Part shown: positions 28,080 through 37,605 of the stretch, piece by piece
Layout of the letters: the number at the start of each line of letters is the position of its first letter
Position numbering within the stretch: position 1 is the stretch's first letter
DNA from: Thiocystis violacea
GTDB lineage: Bacteria > Pseudomonadota > Gammaproteobacteria > Chromatiales > Chromatiaceae
Reading direction: 5' to 3'
NCBI RefSeq assembly: GCF_016583565.1
Contig: NZ_NRRF01000014.1
Location: 20,592 to 84,591, forward strand
Length of the DNA: 64,000 nucleotides
Position numbers and translations under genes: made by a program
The notes under the pieces: model-generated
Told to the model about the DNA's origin: nothing
Seen by the model: only the letters and a program-made list of their open reading frames with translations
Databases searched by the model: none

Positions 28080-29999
28080 ATGACAGTCGAAGCGCATAAG
28101 GAAACACTGGAGTTCAAGGCCGAAGTCAGCCAGGTGCTGGATCTGGTGATCCGATCCCTTTACTCGAACAAGGAGATCTTTCTGCGCGAGTTGGTCTCGA
28201 ACGCCTCCGATGCGGCCGAGAAGCTCCGCTTCGAGGCCCTCAGCGACGACGGCCTCTACGAGGGCGACAGCGAGCTGCGGATCCGCGTCACCGTCGATCG
28301 CGATGCTGGCACCCTGACCATCGCGGACAACGGCATCGGGCTCAGCCGTCAAGAGGTGACGGAGACCATCGGTAGCATCGCCAGCTCAGGCACCCGCCGT
28401 TTCATCGAGAGCATGTCCGGCGACCAGGCGAAGGACAGCAAGCTGATCGGCCAGTTCGGCGTCGGCTTCTATTCGGCCTTCATCGTCGCCGACACAGTCA
28501 CGCTGAGGTCGCGCCGAGCCGGGCTGGGCGCCGAGCACGGCGTGCGTTGGGAGTCCGATGGCCGCGGCAGCTACTCGCTCGAAACGGTCGAGAAGCTGGA
28601 TCGCGGCACGGCGGTGACGCTGCATCTGAAGGAGGAGGAGAAGGAGTTTCTCGACAGCTGGCGTCTGCGCTCCATCATCGGCAAATTCTCCGATCACATC
28701 GCCCTGCCGGTCGAGATGGCGAAGGAATATTACGGCGAGGAGGCCGAGCAGAAGAAGGACGAGCCGCCGGAGTTCGAGCAGGTCAACCGCGGCACGGCGC
28801 TGTGGATGCGCAACAAGTCGGAGATCACCGAAGAGGAATATCACGACTTCTACAAGCACGTCTCGCACGACTTCGAGCAGCCACTCGCCTACGCCCACAA
28901 CCGGGTGGAGGGCACCAATGAATACACCACGCTGCTCTATGTCCCCAAGAAGGCCCCCTGGGACCTCTGGGACCGTGATCAGAAGCATGGGGTAAAACTC
29001 TACGTTCGCCGCGTCTTCATCATGGACGAGGCCGACAAGCTGATGCCGCACTACCTGCGTTTCGTGAAGGGAGTCGTCGACTCCGACGACCTGCCGTTGA
29101 ACGTCTCGCGCGAGATCCTGCAGCACAATCGCAAGATCGACACCATCCGCCAGGCCAACACCAAGCGCATCCTGGGCCTGCTCGAAACCATGGCGAAGGA
29201 CGAGCCCGAGAAGTACGGTGAGTTCTGGGACGAGTTCGGCCGCGCCCTCAAGGAAGGCCCCGCCGAGGACTTCGCCAACAAGGAGCGTATCGCCGGCCTG
29301 ATGCGCTTCTCGACCTCCACCAGCGAGGGTACCAAGCAGCGCGAGTCGCTCGACGGCTACATCGAGCGGATGAGGGAAGGTCAGGACAAGATCTACTACA
29401 TCACCGCGGACAGCGCCGCGGCGGCGCGCCACAGCCCTCATTTGGAAGTCTTCCGGAAGAAGGAGGTGGAGGTTCTGCTGCTGTCCGATCGGGTCGACGA
29501 GTGGTTGGTCAGCCACCTGAATGAATATAAGGGCAAGACCCTCCAGTCAGTCGCCAAGGGCGATCTGGACCTCGGTGAGCTGGCCGACAAGGAGGAGAAG
29601 GAGGCCAAGGAGAAGGCGGCGGTCGAGCACGGCTCGCTGCTCGAGCGTCTGAAGAGCGCGCTTGGGGATCGGGTCGCGGACGTGCGTCCAAGCACGCGCC
29701 TGGTCGACTCGCCAGCCTGTCTGGTCGTCGGTGAGGATGACATGAGTGCCAATCTGGCCCGTGTGCTCAAGGCCGTCGGGCAGAGCGCGCCAGAGACCAA
29801 GCCGACCCTCGAGGTGAACCTCGACCACCTTCTGGTCAAGCGGCTTGAATCCGAGTCTAATGACGATCGTTTCAATGATCTCAGTCTCGTGGTCTTCGAT
29901 CAGGCGCAGCTTGCGGAGGGCGGTCAGCTCGATGATCCGGCGGCCTTCGTCGGACGCCTGAACAAGCTGATGCTCAACATGATGATGGCGGGGGGCTGA
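28080..29999 (+). CDS. htpG: HtpG, bacterial Hsp90 chaperone
   Basis: 639 residues, the normal HtpG length. The N-terminal ATPase domain has the GHKL signatures FLRELVSNASDAAEKLR, IADNGIGLS and LIGQFGVGFYSAFIVAD. The middle domain carries LPLNVSREILQHN with the catalytic-loop arginine, and the C-terminal dimerisation domain ends in a Met-rich tail (KLMLNMMMAGG). HtpG folds or holds client proteins together with DnaK. The start ATG follows AACGACACAAG, a weak ribosome site. Confidence 0.97.
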   Translation: MTVEAHKETLEFKAEVSQVLDLVIRSLYSNKEIFLRELVSNASDAAEKLRFEALSDDGLYEGDSELRIRVTVDRDAGTLTIADNGIGLSRQEVTETIGSIASSGTRRFIESMSGDQAKDSKLIGQFGVGFYSAFIVADTVTLRSRRAGLGAEHGVRWESDGRGSYSLETVEKLDRGTAVTLHLKEEEKEFLDSWRLRSIIGKFSDHIALPVEMAKEYYGEEAEQKKDEPPEFEQVNRGTALWMRNKSEITEEEYHDFYKHVSHDFEQPLAYAHNRVEGTNEYTTLLYVPKKAPWDLWDRDQKHGVKLYVRRVFIMDEADKLMPHYLRFVKGVVDSDDLPLNVSREILQHNRKIDTIRQANTKRILGLLETMAKDEPEKYGEFWDEFGRALKEGPAEDFANKERIAGLMRFSTSTSEGTKQRESLDGYIERMREGQDKIYYITADSAAAARHSPHLEVFRKKEVEVLLLSDRVDEWLVSHLNEYKGKTLQSVAKGDLDLGELADKEEKEAKEKAAVEHGSLLERLKSALGDRVADVRPSTRLVDSPACLVVGEDDMSANLARVLKAVGQSAPETKPTLEVNLDHLLVKRLESESNDDRFNDLSLVVFDQAQLAEGGQLDDPAAFVGRLNKLMLNMMMAGG

Positions 30000-31025
<1,026 letters not shown>

Positions 31026-31140
31026 TCCACGGCCAACGTCCCCTCCGGCGGGCGGAAAACCGCGCATCGGCACGGGTTGGGCCGCGGGGGGCGGGTGTTT
31101 CTGTTAATATCCCGAGTAAATCCATTTACGGGGAATCCTC

Positions 31141-31512
31141 ATGGCCGTCGTTGAACTCGATACTGCTGGCTTCGAAAAAGCTATTCAAGACAATGACTTC
31201 GTTGTCGTAGACTTCTGGGCGCCTTGGTGCGGTCCGTGCCGCTCCTTCGCGCCCGTTTACGACAAGGTGTCGCAGGATTTCGACGACATCGTCTTCGCCA
31301 AGGTGAATACCGAAGAGCATCAGCAGATCGCCGCCCACTTCCAGATCCGCTCGATTCCGACGCTCATGATCTTCCGCGAGCAGATCATCATCTTCTCGCA
31401 GGCGGGCGCCTTGCCGGAAGGGTCCTTCCGCGATCTGCTCGCCAAGGCCAAGGAGTTGGACATGGCGGACGTCAAACGCCAGATCGCCGAGCAGGCCAGC
31501 CAGCAGGCCTGA
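31141..31512 (+). CDS. Thioredoxin family protein
   Basis: 123 residues with the intact active site WCGPC (29-33) and the cis-proline loop RSIPTLMIF. The start ATG follows GGGG at eight bases. No signal peptide, so it is a cytoplasmic dithiol-disulfide reductase. It has about 15 residues more than E. coli TrxA at the C-terminus, a charged helix (LAKAKELDMADVKRQIAEQ), a feature of a TrxA-like subgroup in proteobacteria. Cys33 is followed by RSF where TrxA has KMI. A separate main trxA may exist elsewhere. Confidence 0.9.
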   Translation: MAVVELDTAGFEKAIQDNDFVVVDFWAPWCGPCRSFAPVYDKVSQDFDDIVFAKVNTEEHQQIAAHFQIRSIPTLMIFREQIIIFSQAGALPEGSFRDLLAKAKELDMADVKRQIAEQASQQA

Positions 31513-31570
31513 TCCCTTTGCCGCTTGCCAGGTTGGCGGCCCGGCGCGTGCCAGGGTCGGTGACACCCGG

Positions 31571-32140
31571 TTGACTCCAGATCCAGCGGAACACCGATAT
31601 GCCGCGCCGTTTTACCTGAACCTCATGCAGCGCTCGTTCACCCCGTGCTCCGCTGCGAGCCTCGCCTCAGGGCGCCCCGACGTGGGCGCCCTGATGGCTT
31701 TGTGCGAGGAGAATTACACCCTGATGCAGTGCCTGGCGCCTGGCCTCAAGCAGTTGTCAGGCAAGTTGATCTCCAGGCAGCGCGGTGTCATCGATCTGCA
31801 TCTGGAGATTCAGGAGCAGTCTCCCTACACCACGCAGGTGCGCCTTACTCACCTCTTTAGCGAGCCGGCTGGTGCCGAGCCGCATCCGGATCCGGACGCC
31901 CGCTTGCGCGTCTATCACGATGCGCAGCAAATCGAGGTTCTGGAACTCAGGCAATCCGTCCTGCGCTTGAGCAAGGACTACGCGCATCCCGCCCTGCTCG
32001 ACAAGTGGCAGGCCAATCTCTTTCTCTCGAAGTGGCTCGTGTTCTGTCTGCGCCAAGGTCATGGGTTCGGCCAGCGCTCGCCAATGCTGTCGTCCGCGGC
32101 AGCCGACGCCCTGCTGCCGACCTGTCTCGCGCGCTCCTAA
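31571..32140 (+). CDS. DUF1249 (YqiB-like) protein
   Basis: 189 residues if the TTG at 31571 is used; an ATG at 31625 is an alternative and neither has a strong ribosome site. Family features are ALMALCEENYTLMQCLAP near the start, [19 protein letters not shown] in the middle and DKWQANLFLSKWLVFCLRQGHG near the end, matching E. coli YqiB, which is encoded near nudF and cpdA. Function is unknown; it is a soluble cytoplasmic protein. It is 58 bases after the thioredoxin gene and could be co-transcribed. Confidence 0.82.
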   Translation: MTPDPAEHRYAAPFYLNLMQRSFTPCSAASLASGRPDVGALMALCEENYTLMQCLAPGLKQLSGKLISRQRGVIDLHLEIQEQSPYTTQVRLTHLFSEPAGAEPHPDPDARLRVYHDAQQIEVLELRQSVLRLSKDYAHPALLDKWQANLFLSKWLVFCLRQGHGFGQRSPMLSSAAADALLPTCLARS

Positions 32141-32283
32141 CGGACGCCGATCAAGCTCCACCTGGGCCTTCGTCAGCGCCTGCCTCGAAAACGCGGTTTT
32201 CCAGCGGTCTCATGGGTCCCTGCCTCAGCGAGCGCGCTCTGTGTGTTTTGCCCTAGATTTCAACTCTGTATTGAAATAGGGGG

Positions 32284-32308
32284 ATTGTTGACTAATTTAG
32301 TTGATGAG
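32284..32308 (+). promoter_or_regulatory. IscR type-1 operator upstream of iscR
   Basis: The 25-base site has the core TTGACTAATTTAGTTGA. Compared with the E. coli type-1 IscR consensus (ATASYYGACTRWWWYAGTCRRSTAT), all but about five positions fit, including GACT, the AT-rich centre and AGT. It lies 65 bases before the iscR start. [2Fe-2S]-IscR would bind here and repress its own gene when clusters are plentiful. Confidence 0.75.
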
Positions 32309-32372
32309 AGGCGGGGAGGCGGCAGCGCCGAAGCGCTCGATCAATGATCAACAAGCAGCAGGCACCAGAATC

Positions 32373-32843
32373 ATGAGACTTTCCACCAAAGGCCGGTATG
32401 CGGTCACTGCGATGCTCGACCTCGCCCTGAGTTCGGGCAAAGGGCCAGTGACGCTTGCGGATATCTCCGTCAATCAGGGTATCTCGCTGTCCTATCTCGA
32501 GCAGCTATTCGCGGCGCTGCGCGCCAAGAAGCTCGTGCGCGGCGTGCGCGGACCCGGAGGCGGTTACTATCTCGGTAAATCGCCCGAGGAGATCTCGATC
32601 GCCAACATCATTTGCGCGGTGGATGAGTGGGTCGAGTTCACCCGCTGCGGTGGGCGCGAGAACTGCCGCGATGGCCAGCGCTGCCTGACCCATCACCTCT
32701 GGGATCAGCTGAGCGACGAGATCTTTCGCTTCTTGAGCGATATCACCCTTCAAGACTTGGTCGATCGCGGTCGTTCGGGAACGGGCGGGTTGGCGCTGCC
32801 TGAAGCCGACATTGGGCATGACAAAGGTCGGCGCGCCGCCTGA
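32373..32843 (+). CDS. iscR: IscR, iron-sulfur cluster-sensing Rrf2 regulator
   Basis: 156 residues from the ATG at 32373 ([19 protein letters not shown]); the upstream in-frame ATG is rejected because family proteins start here. An N-terminal winged helix is followed by the cluster ligands Cys92, Cys98, Cys104 and His107, at the same numbers as E. coli IscR. It senses Fe-S status and represses cluster biogenesis genes. Unusually, no iscS, iscU, iscA, hscBA or fdx follows; the next gene is prmB, 337 bases away. A strong type-1 operator stands upstream. Confidence 0.95.
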   Translation: MRLSTKGRYAVTAMLDLALSSGKGPVTLADISVNQGISLSYLEQLFAALRAKKLVRGVRGPGGGYYLGKSPEEISIANIICAVDEWVEFTRCGGRENCRDGQRCLTHHLWDQLSDEIFRFLSDITLQDLVDRGRSGTGGLALPEADIGHDKGRRAA

Positions 32844-33180
32844 GATCTCGCACTCGATCGGGCTCTTCGATCGAGCGGCCAAGGTGGGCCACAGTGGGTG
32901 AGTGCAGTGCCCCGCCGTGATCTGGCGCACCCACTTGGGTGTGCCGAAACCATGGGCGCGGTCCTGGATTCGACCGACAGCGAAAGCTGCGCGCATGCGG
33001 ACTCCTGCTTGGTTGATCGGTCTGAAGTCACGGCCTGCGGCAACGGGTGCTGTGGCATGTGCCGAGTTCGGGTGAAAAAATCGGCGCGGCGGTGGTATGC
33101 TTGGCCGCTTCCATTCGGGGAGGTCGGCTAATCTGCGTCCTCGGCACCCGAGACGACGAGGATTGAGCTGAAGACGCGTT
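32844..33180. other. Intergenic region where iscS would be expected; no gene seen
   Basis: 337 bases after iscR. No reading frame resembling iscS, iscU or suf genes, even as remnants. No clear terminator. The prmB promoter must lie here. Confidence 0.45.
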
Positions 33181-34104
33181 ATGGCAGAGCAGCCCGATGG
33201 TTTGGTGACGATCAGGGATTTCGTGCGCTGGGGCGCGAGCCGCTTCAATGCGGCCGGGCTCTTTTTCGGGCATGGCACGGACAACGCGATCGACGAGGCC
33301 GCTCAGCTGGTGCTGGGCGGGCTCCATCTCGGGCCGTTCTTGCCCGTCACCTTTCACGATTGCCGACTCACGCCAGCCGAGCGCGATGTGGTCGCTGAAC
33401 TCATCGAGCGGCGTCTGACCGAACGGGTTCCCGCCGCCTACCTCACGGGCGCCGCCTGGTTCGCTGGCCTGGAATTCTTCGTCGACTCCCATGTGCTGGT
33501 ACCGCGCTCGCCGATTGCCGAGCTGGTCGAGGCCAGCTTCACTCCGTGGATGGACGCGGACCGGATCGGACGCGTGCTGGACCTCTGCACCGGCAGCGGA
33601 TGCATTGGCATCGCTGCGGCTGCGTATCTCCCGGACGTGGACGTGGATCTGGTCGACATCTCGCCGGAGGCCCTCAGGGTTGCCCGTCGCAATGTCGAGC
33701 GTCACGGGCTGGAGCATCGAGTACGGGTCCTGGAGTCCGATCTGTTCTCGTCGCTGGACGGATATCGCTACGATGTGATCGTCTCGAACCCCCCCTATGT
33801 CTCGCGCGCCGAACTCGAAGACCTGCCGACGGAATATCACCGTGAGCCGAGTCTCGGTCTCTTCGGCGGCGAGGACGGCCTGGATATCGTGCTTCGAATC
33901 CTTGGCGAGGCGGATCAGCTCCTGAGCGACGATGGCATTCTGATCGTCGAGGTGGGCAACTCGGCCCAGGCCCTCGAGTTGCGTCTACCCGAAATGCCCT
34001 TCACCTGGATCGAGTTCGAGCGCGGTGGAGATGGCGTTTTCCTGCTGACGCGCGAACAGCTCGTCGAGCATCGAGCCATGATCGAGGCCGTCTTGGAGCG
34101 ATGA
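33181..34104 (+). CDS. prmB: PrmB, ribosomal protein L3 N5-glutamine methyltransferase
   Basis: 307 residues. The SAM-binding motif VLDLCTGSGCIGIAAA is at about 132-147 and the catalytic NPPYVS at 203-208, as in HemK-type glutamine methyltransferases. The N-terminal TIRDFVRWGASRFNAAGLFFGHGTDNA segment and the YLTGAAWFAGLEFFVD block are specific for PrmB over PrmC. It methylates a glutamine of ribosomal protein L3. The stop overlaps the next start (ATGA). Confidence 0.94.
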   Translation: MAEQPDGLVTIRDFVRWGASRFNAAGLFFGHGTDNAIDEAAQLVLGGLHLGPFLPVTFHDCRLTPAERDVVAELIERRLTERVPAAYLTGAAWFAGLEFFVDSHVLVPRSPIAELVEASFTPWMDADRIGRVLDLCTGSGCIGIAAAAYLPDVDVDLVDISPEALRVARRNVERHGLEHRVRVLESDLFSSLDGYRYDVIVSNPPYVSRAELEDLPTEYHREPSLGLFGGEDGLDIVLRILGEADQLLSDDGILIVEVGNSAQALELRLPEMPFTWIEFERGGDGVFLLTREQLVEHRAMIEAVLER

Positions 34105-34424
34105 GCCCGAGGCGGGCGAAGAGCGTGGATGAGTACGTCGAATGGGTGCGCCAGGCGGTCTTCGAGGTTGACGATCTGAGGGACTGCCTGGAATACGCGA
34201 GCGAGGATATGGCGAGCGCCCCGGCCTTTCTCGATCCGCTCGAGGCAGGCGTCAAGGCGGTCCATGCCGCCATGCGGGACGGCAGCGATGCCTTTGGTCG
34301 GGAGGATCTGCCGTTCATGGATTTGGCCGGCAAGTATGCGGAAGAGATTCCATTCCATACCCTGCTCAAACAGATCAACGAGACCCATCGCCGTGGGCTC
34401 GATGTGAGTGGGGATGATGCCTGA
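34101..34424 (+). CDS. Conserved small protein, 107 aa, unknown function
   Basis: ATG overlaps the prmB stop by 4 bases, so the two are translationally coupled. The protein is acidic and helical (VDEYVEWVRQAVFEVDDLR, DPLEAGVKAVHAAMRDGSD) with no membrane segment or known motif. The family is not recognised. A link to L3 methylation or ribosome assembly is guessed from coupling only. Confidence 0.75.
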   Translation: MSPRRAKSVDEYVEWVRQAVFEVDDLRDCLEYASEDMASAPAFLDPLEAGVKAVHAAMRDGSDAFGREDLPFMDLAGKYAEEIPFHTLLKQINETHRRGLDVSGDDA

Positions 34425-34488
34425 ACAGGCTTTACGTGATAGGCCGTTTGGGAGCCGAAGATGGGCTCCACGGCTGGAGGATTGAACG

Positions 34489-35874
34489 GTGGAGCAAGGC
34501 GTTTCCTTCGACCTTGATTTGATTCGACGCTACGACCAGAGCGGTCCGCGCTATACCTCGTACCCGACCGCGGTCGAGTTCGACGAGTCCTTCGACGAGG
34601 CGGCCTACCAGACCGCCTGTGCGCGCAGCAACGAGAGCGGCCGACCGCTTTCGATCTATTTTCACCTGCCGTTCTGCGACACGGTCTGCTTCTATTGCGC
34701 GTGCAACAAGATCGCGACCAAGGATCGCTCGCTGGTGCAGCCCTATCTGGAGCGCGTCTACCGTGAGCTGGAGATGCAGTCCGCGCTCTTCGACCGGTCG
34801 CGCCAGGTCGAGCAGCTGCACTGGGGCGGCGGTACGCCGACCTTCCTCAACAACGCTCAGATGATCGAGCTGATGGAGGTGACCCGCCGGCATTTCACGC
34901 TGGCCGGTGACGACGTCGGCGAATTCTCGATCGAGATCGATCCGCGCGAGGCCGATGCCGCCTCGATCAAGGTGCTGCGTCAGATCGGCTTCAACCGCAT
35001 GAGTCTCGGCGTGCAGGACTTCGATCCTCGCGTGCAGACCGCGGTGAACCGGATCCAGACCGAAGAACAGACCATGGCGGTGCTGAACGCCGCGCTGGCC
35101 GAGGGCTTCCGCTCCATCAGTATCGATCTCATCTACGGGCTGCCCTTCCAGTCGGTCGAGAGCTTCTCCAAGACCCTGGAGCGCGTCATCGCGGTGAATC
35201 CGCAGCGTCTGTCGATCTTCAACTACGCGCACCTGCCGGAGCGCTTCAAGCCCCAGCGCCGCATCAACGATGCCGATTTGCCCGCGCCCGAGGTCAAGCT
35301 CGATATCCTGCAGTCCACCATCGCGCGCCTGACCGAGGCCGGCTATGTCTACATCGGCATGGACCACTTTGCGCGTCCGGACGACGAGCTCGCGCTGGCC
35401 CAGCAGGCCGGAACCCTCTATCGCAATTTCCAGGGCTACTCGACCCATGCCGATTGCGATCTGATCGGGATCGGCGTGACCTCCATCGGCAAGGTCGATA
35501 ACACCTATGGGCAGAACCGCCGTGGTCTGGACGAATACTATGCGGACATCGACGCCGGCCATCTCGCTGTCTTCCGCGGCATCGAGCTGAACCGCGACGA
35601 CCTCATTCGGCGTGACATCATCACCCAGCTCATTTGCCATTTCGGGCTCGATATGCGCGCCGCCGAGGCCAGGTGGGGCATCCAGTTCGCGGACTACTTC
35701 GCGGACAGCCTGGAGAAGCTTCAGGGGATGGCGGAGGATGGTCTGGTCGAGATCACGGCTGATGAGATTCGCATCCTGGCGCCCGGGCGGCTGCTGGTGC
35801 GTAACATCTGCATGGCCTTCGACGCCTACCTCGCGGCAAAGACGGGACCGATCGGGTTCTCCAAGGTCATCTGA
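34489..35874 (+). CDS. hemN: HemN, oxygen-independent coproporphyrinogen III oxidase
   Basis: 461 residues starting at a GTG (GGAGG about nine bases before). The radical-SAM cluster motif FCDTVCFYCACN gives Cys63, Cys67, Cys70 and Cys72, the CxxxCxxCxC pattern of true HemN as opposed to HemW. The QSGPRYTSYPTA start, HWGGGTPTFL and C-terminal half are full length. It makes protoporphyrinogen IX precursors without O2, needed for heme and bacteriochlorophyll under anaerobic phototrophy. No FNR box was found in the short upstream gap. Confidence 0.96.
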   Translation: MEQGVSFDLDLIRRYDQSGPRYTSYPTAVEFDESFDEAAYQTACARSNESGRPLSIYFHLPFCDTVCFYCACNKIATKDRSLVQPYLERVYRELEMQSALFDRSRQVEQLHWGGGTPTFLNNAQMIELMEVTRRHFTLAGDDVGEFSIEIDPREADAASIKVLRQIGFNRMSLGVQDFDPRVQTAVNRIQTEEQTMAVLNAALAEGFRSISIDLIYGLPFQSVESFSKTLERVIAVNPQRLSIFNYAHLPERFKPQRRINDADLPAPEVKLDILQSTIARLTEAGYVYIGMDHFARPDDELALAQQAGTLYRNFQGYSTHADCDLIGIGVTSIGKVDNTYGQNRRGLDEYYADIDAGHLAVFRGIELNRDDLIRRDIITQLICHFGLDMRAAEARWGIQFADYFADSLEKLQGMAEDGLVEITADEIRILAPGRLLVRNICMAFDAYLAAKTGPIGFSKVI

Positions 35875-35888
35875 GACTGGGCTGGGTG

Positions 35889-37478
35889 ATGGCCTCCCAG
35901 GGGCTCGGCGCGGGCATCGCCGGTCGCTTTCGCGAGACAGCGGCCAGGTGCGCGGATCTCGCCTGTGTGTTCACCGATGCGGGGTCCGTGTCGTTCCGGG
36001 CGCTCGATCTCGCGTCCGAGGGCGTTGCCGCCTCGCTGGCGGAGGCCGGCATTGCACCTGGAGACCGGGTGGGGCTGCTGGCGCCCAATGGCCCTGACTT
36101 CGTCACCGCCTATCTGGGCGTGCTCAAGGCGGGGGCGACGGTCGTCCCACTGAATCTGTTGCTCAACCCCAAGGAAGTCGCCTTCATTCTCCGTGATAGT
36201 GGTGCGAAGGCGCTGATCTACCATGAGGATTTCGCGGCGGTCAGCGAGTCCGCGCAGGCGGAGTGCTCCGGGGTGGAACTGCGGGTCTGCATCGGTGCGA
36301 CGTCCGATCCGGGGATCCTGGCGTTTGCGACGCTCACGCGTCACAGGGGCGCGGCGTTTGAACAGCATTGCGATCCGGCGGCGGACTTGGCCGTTATCCT
36401 CTACACCTCGGGTACGACTGGCCGGCCCAAGGGCGCCATGCTGACTCACGCCAATCTCTTGGCGAACACCGCCAGCGTCGCACGGGCCCTAGACTTCACG
36501 CCAGCGGATCGGGTGCTCGTCGTCCTGCCCATGTTCCATGCCTTCGCTGCGACCGTCGGGATGCTGACGCCTGTGCTGTTCGGGTGCGGTTTGATTCCGG
36601 TGGTTCGGTTCGAGCCGAAGCTGGTGACCCAGAACGTCGCCAGGCATGGCGCAACCCTTTTTCTCGGCGTACCGAGCATGTATGGCGTGCTCATGCGTCT
36701 CGATGACGCTCAGGTGTTTGCATGGCGGGGGGTTCGCTGCTGTGTCAGCGGCGGAGCGGCCATGCCCGTCGCCTTGATGTCCGCATTCGAGGCGCGCTTC
36801 GGGATCCCTGTGCTGGAGGGCGACGGCCCGACCGAATGCAGTCCCGTCACCTGCGTCAATCCTCCTCGGGGGGTGCGCAAGCCTGGGTCGGTCGGGCTGC
36901 CGATTCCGGATGTCGAGATGACTGTGCTTGATGCTGAAGGTCGACCTCTCGATGACGGCGAGACGGGCGAGGTCTGCGTGCGTGGCCCAAATGTGATGAA
37001 GGGCTATTTCAATTTGCCGGAGGCGACCCGTGAGAGCTTCTTCGGCGATTGGTTCCGCACCGGTGATCTGGGCTATCGCGATGCGGACGGCTACTTCTAT
37101 CTGGTCGATCGACTCAAGGATCTCATCATCACCAATGGCATGAACGTCTATCCTCGGGTGATCGAGGAGGTCCTCTATCGTCACCCCGAGGTGGTGGAGG
37201 CGGCCGTGGTTGGCGACCCGGACGCGCGCCACGGCGAGGTGCCGGTTGCCCATGTCACCCTGCGCCAAGAGGGGGCGGCCACCTCTGCGACCCTGCGGGC
37301 CTGGTGTCGTGAGCACCTCGGTCAGCATGAGATACCTCGGCGTATCCTGCTTCACGAAGCCTTGCCCAAGAGCTCGACGGGCAAGATCCTCAAGCGCGCC
37401 CTGCGTCGCTCAGGCGAGCAGGAACGCGGCGTCTCGCTTCCCTTCGCTGCGCCTGACTCCGCTACCCCGGATCGATGA
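35889..37478 (+). CDS. Acyl-CoA synthetase (long-chain fatty acid CoA ligase type)
   Basis: 529 residues from ATG 35889 (a GTG at 35886 is one codon earlier). ANL superfamily motifs are intact: P-loop ILYTSGTTGRPKGAML, the LPMFHAFA and EGDGPTECSPV blocks, DWFRTGDLGYRD and the C-terminal lysine in PKSSTGKILKRAL. It activates a carboxylic acid to acyl-CoA through an acyl-adenylate. Chain length cannot be read. It follows hemN closely (14 bases). In the window it may feed the acyl-CoA dehydrogenase/ETF cluster at 50-54 kb. Confidence 0.9.
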   Translation: MASQGLGAGIAGRFRETAARCADLACVFTDAGSVSFRALDLASEGVAASLAEAGIAPGDRVGLLAPNGPDFVTAYLGVLKAGATVVPLNLLLNPKEVAFILRDSGAKALIYHEDFAAVSESAQAECSGVELRVCIGATSDPGILAFATLTRHRGAAFEQHCDPAADLAVILYTSGTTGRPKGAMLTHANLLANTASVARALDFTPADRVLVVLPMFHAFAATVGMLTPVLFGCGLIPVVRFEPKLVTQNVARHGATLFLGVPSMYGVLMRLDDAQVFAWRGVRCCVSGGAAMPVALMSAFEARFGIPVLEGDGPTECSPVTCVNPPRGVRKPGSVGLPIPDVEMTVLDAEGRPLDDGETGEVCVRGPNVMKGYFNLPEATRESFFGDWFRTGDLGYRDADGYFYLVDRLKDLIITNGMNVYPRVIEEVLYRHPEVVEAAVVGDPDARHGEVPVAHVTLRQEGAATSATLRAWCREHLGQHEIPRRILLHEALPKSSTGKILKRALRRSGEQERGVSLPFAAPDSATPDR

Positions 37479-37605
37479 CGCTTGGAGCCCGATTGGGCCA
37501 CAGGCTATACTGAACGGCTTTTGGAGGCGCGGACGGGGTGTCCGCGCTGTTTCCCCATTCAATATGCGGGGCGCATGAACAGGCGGCGCCTGCTGGAGAG
37601 AGTCA

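Noticed and set aside
34425..34488. FNR box before hemN
   Set aside because: No TTGAT-N4-ATCAA-like site in the short gap.
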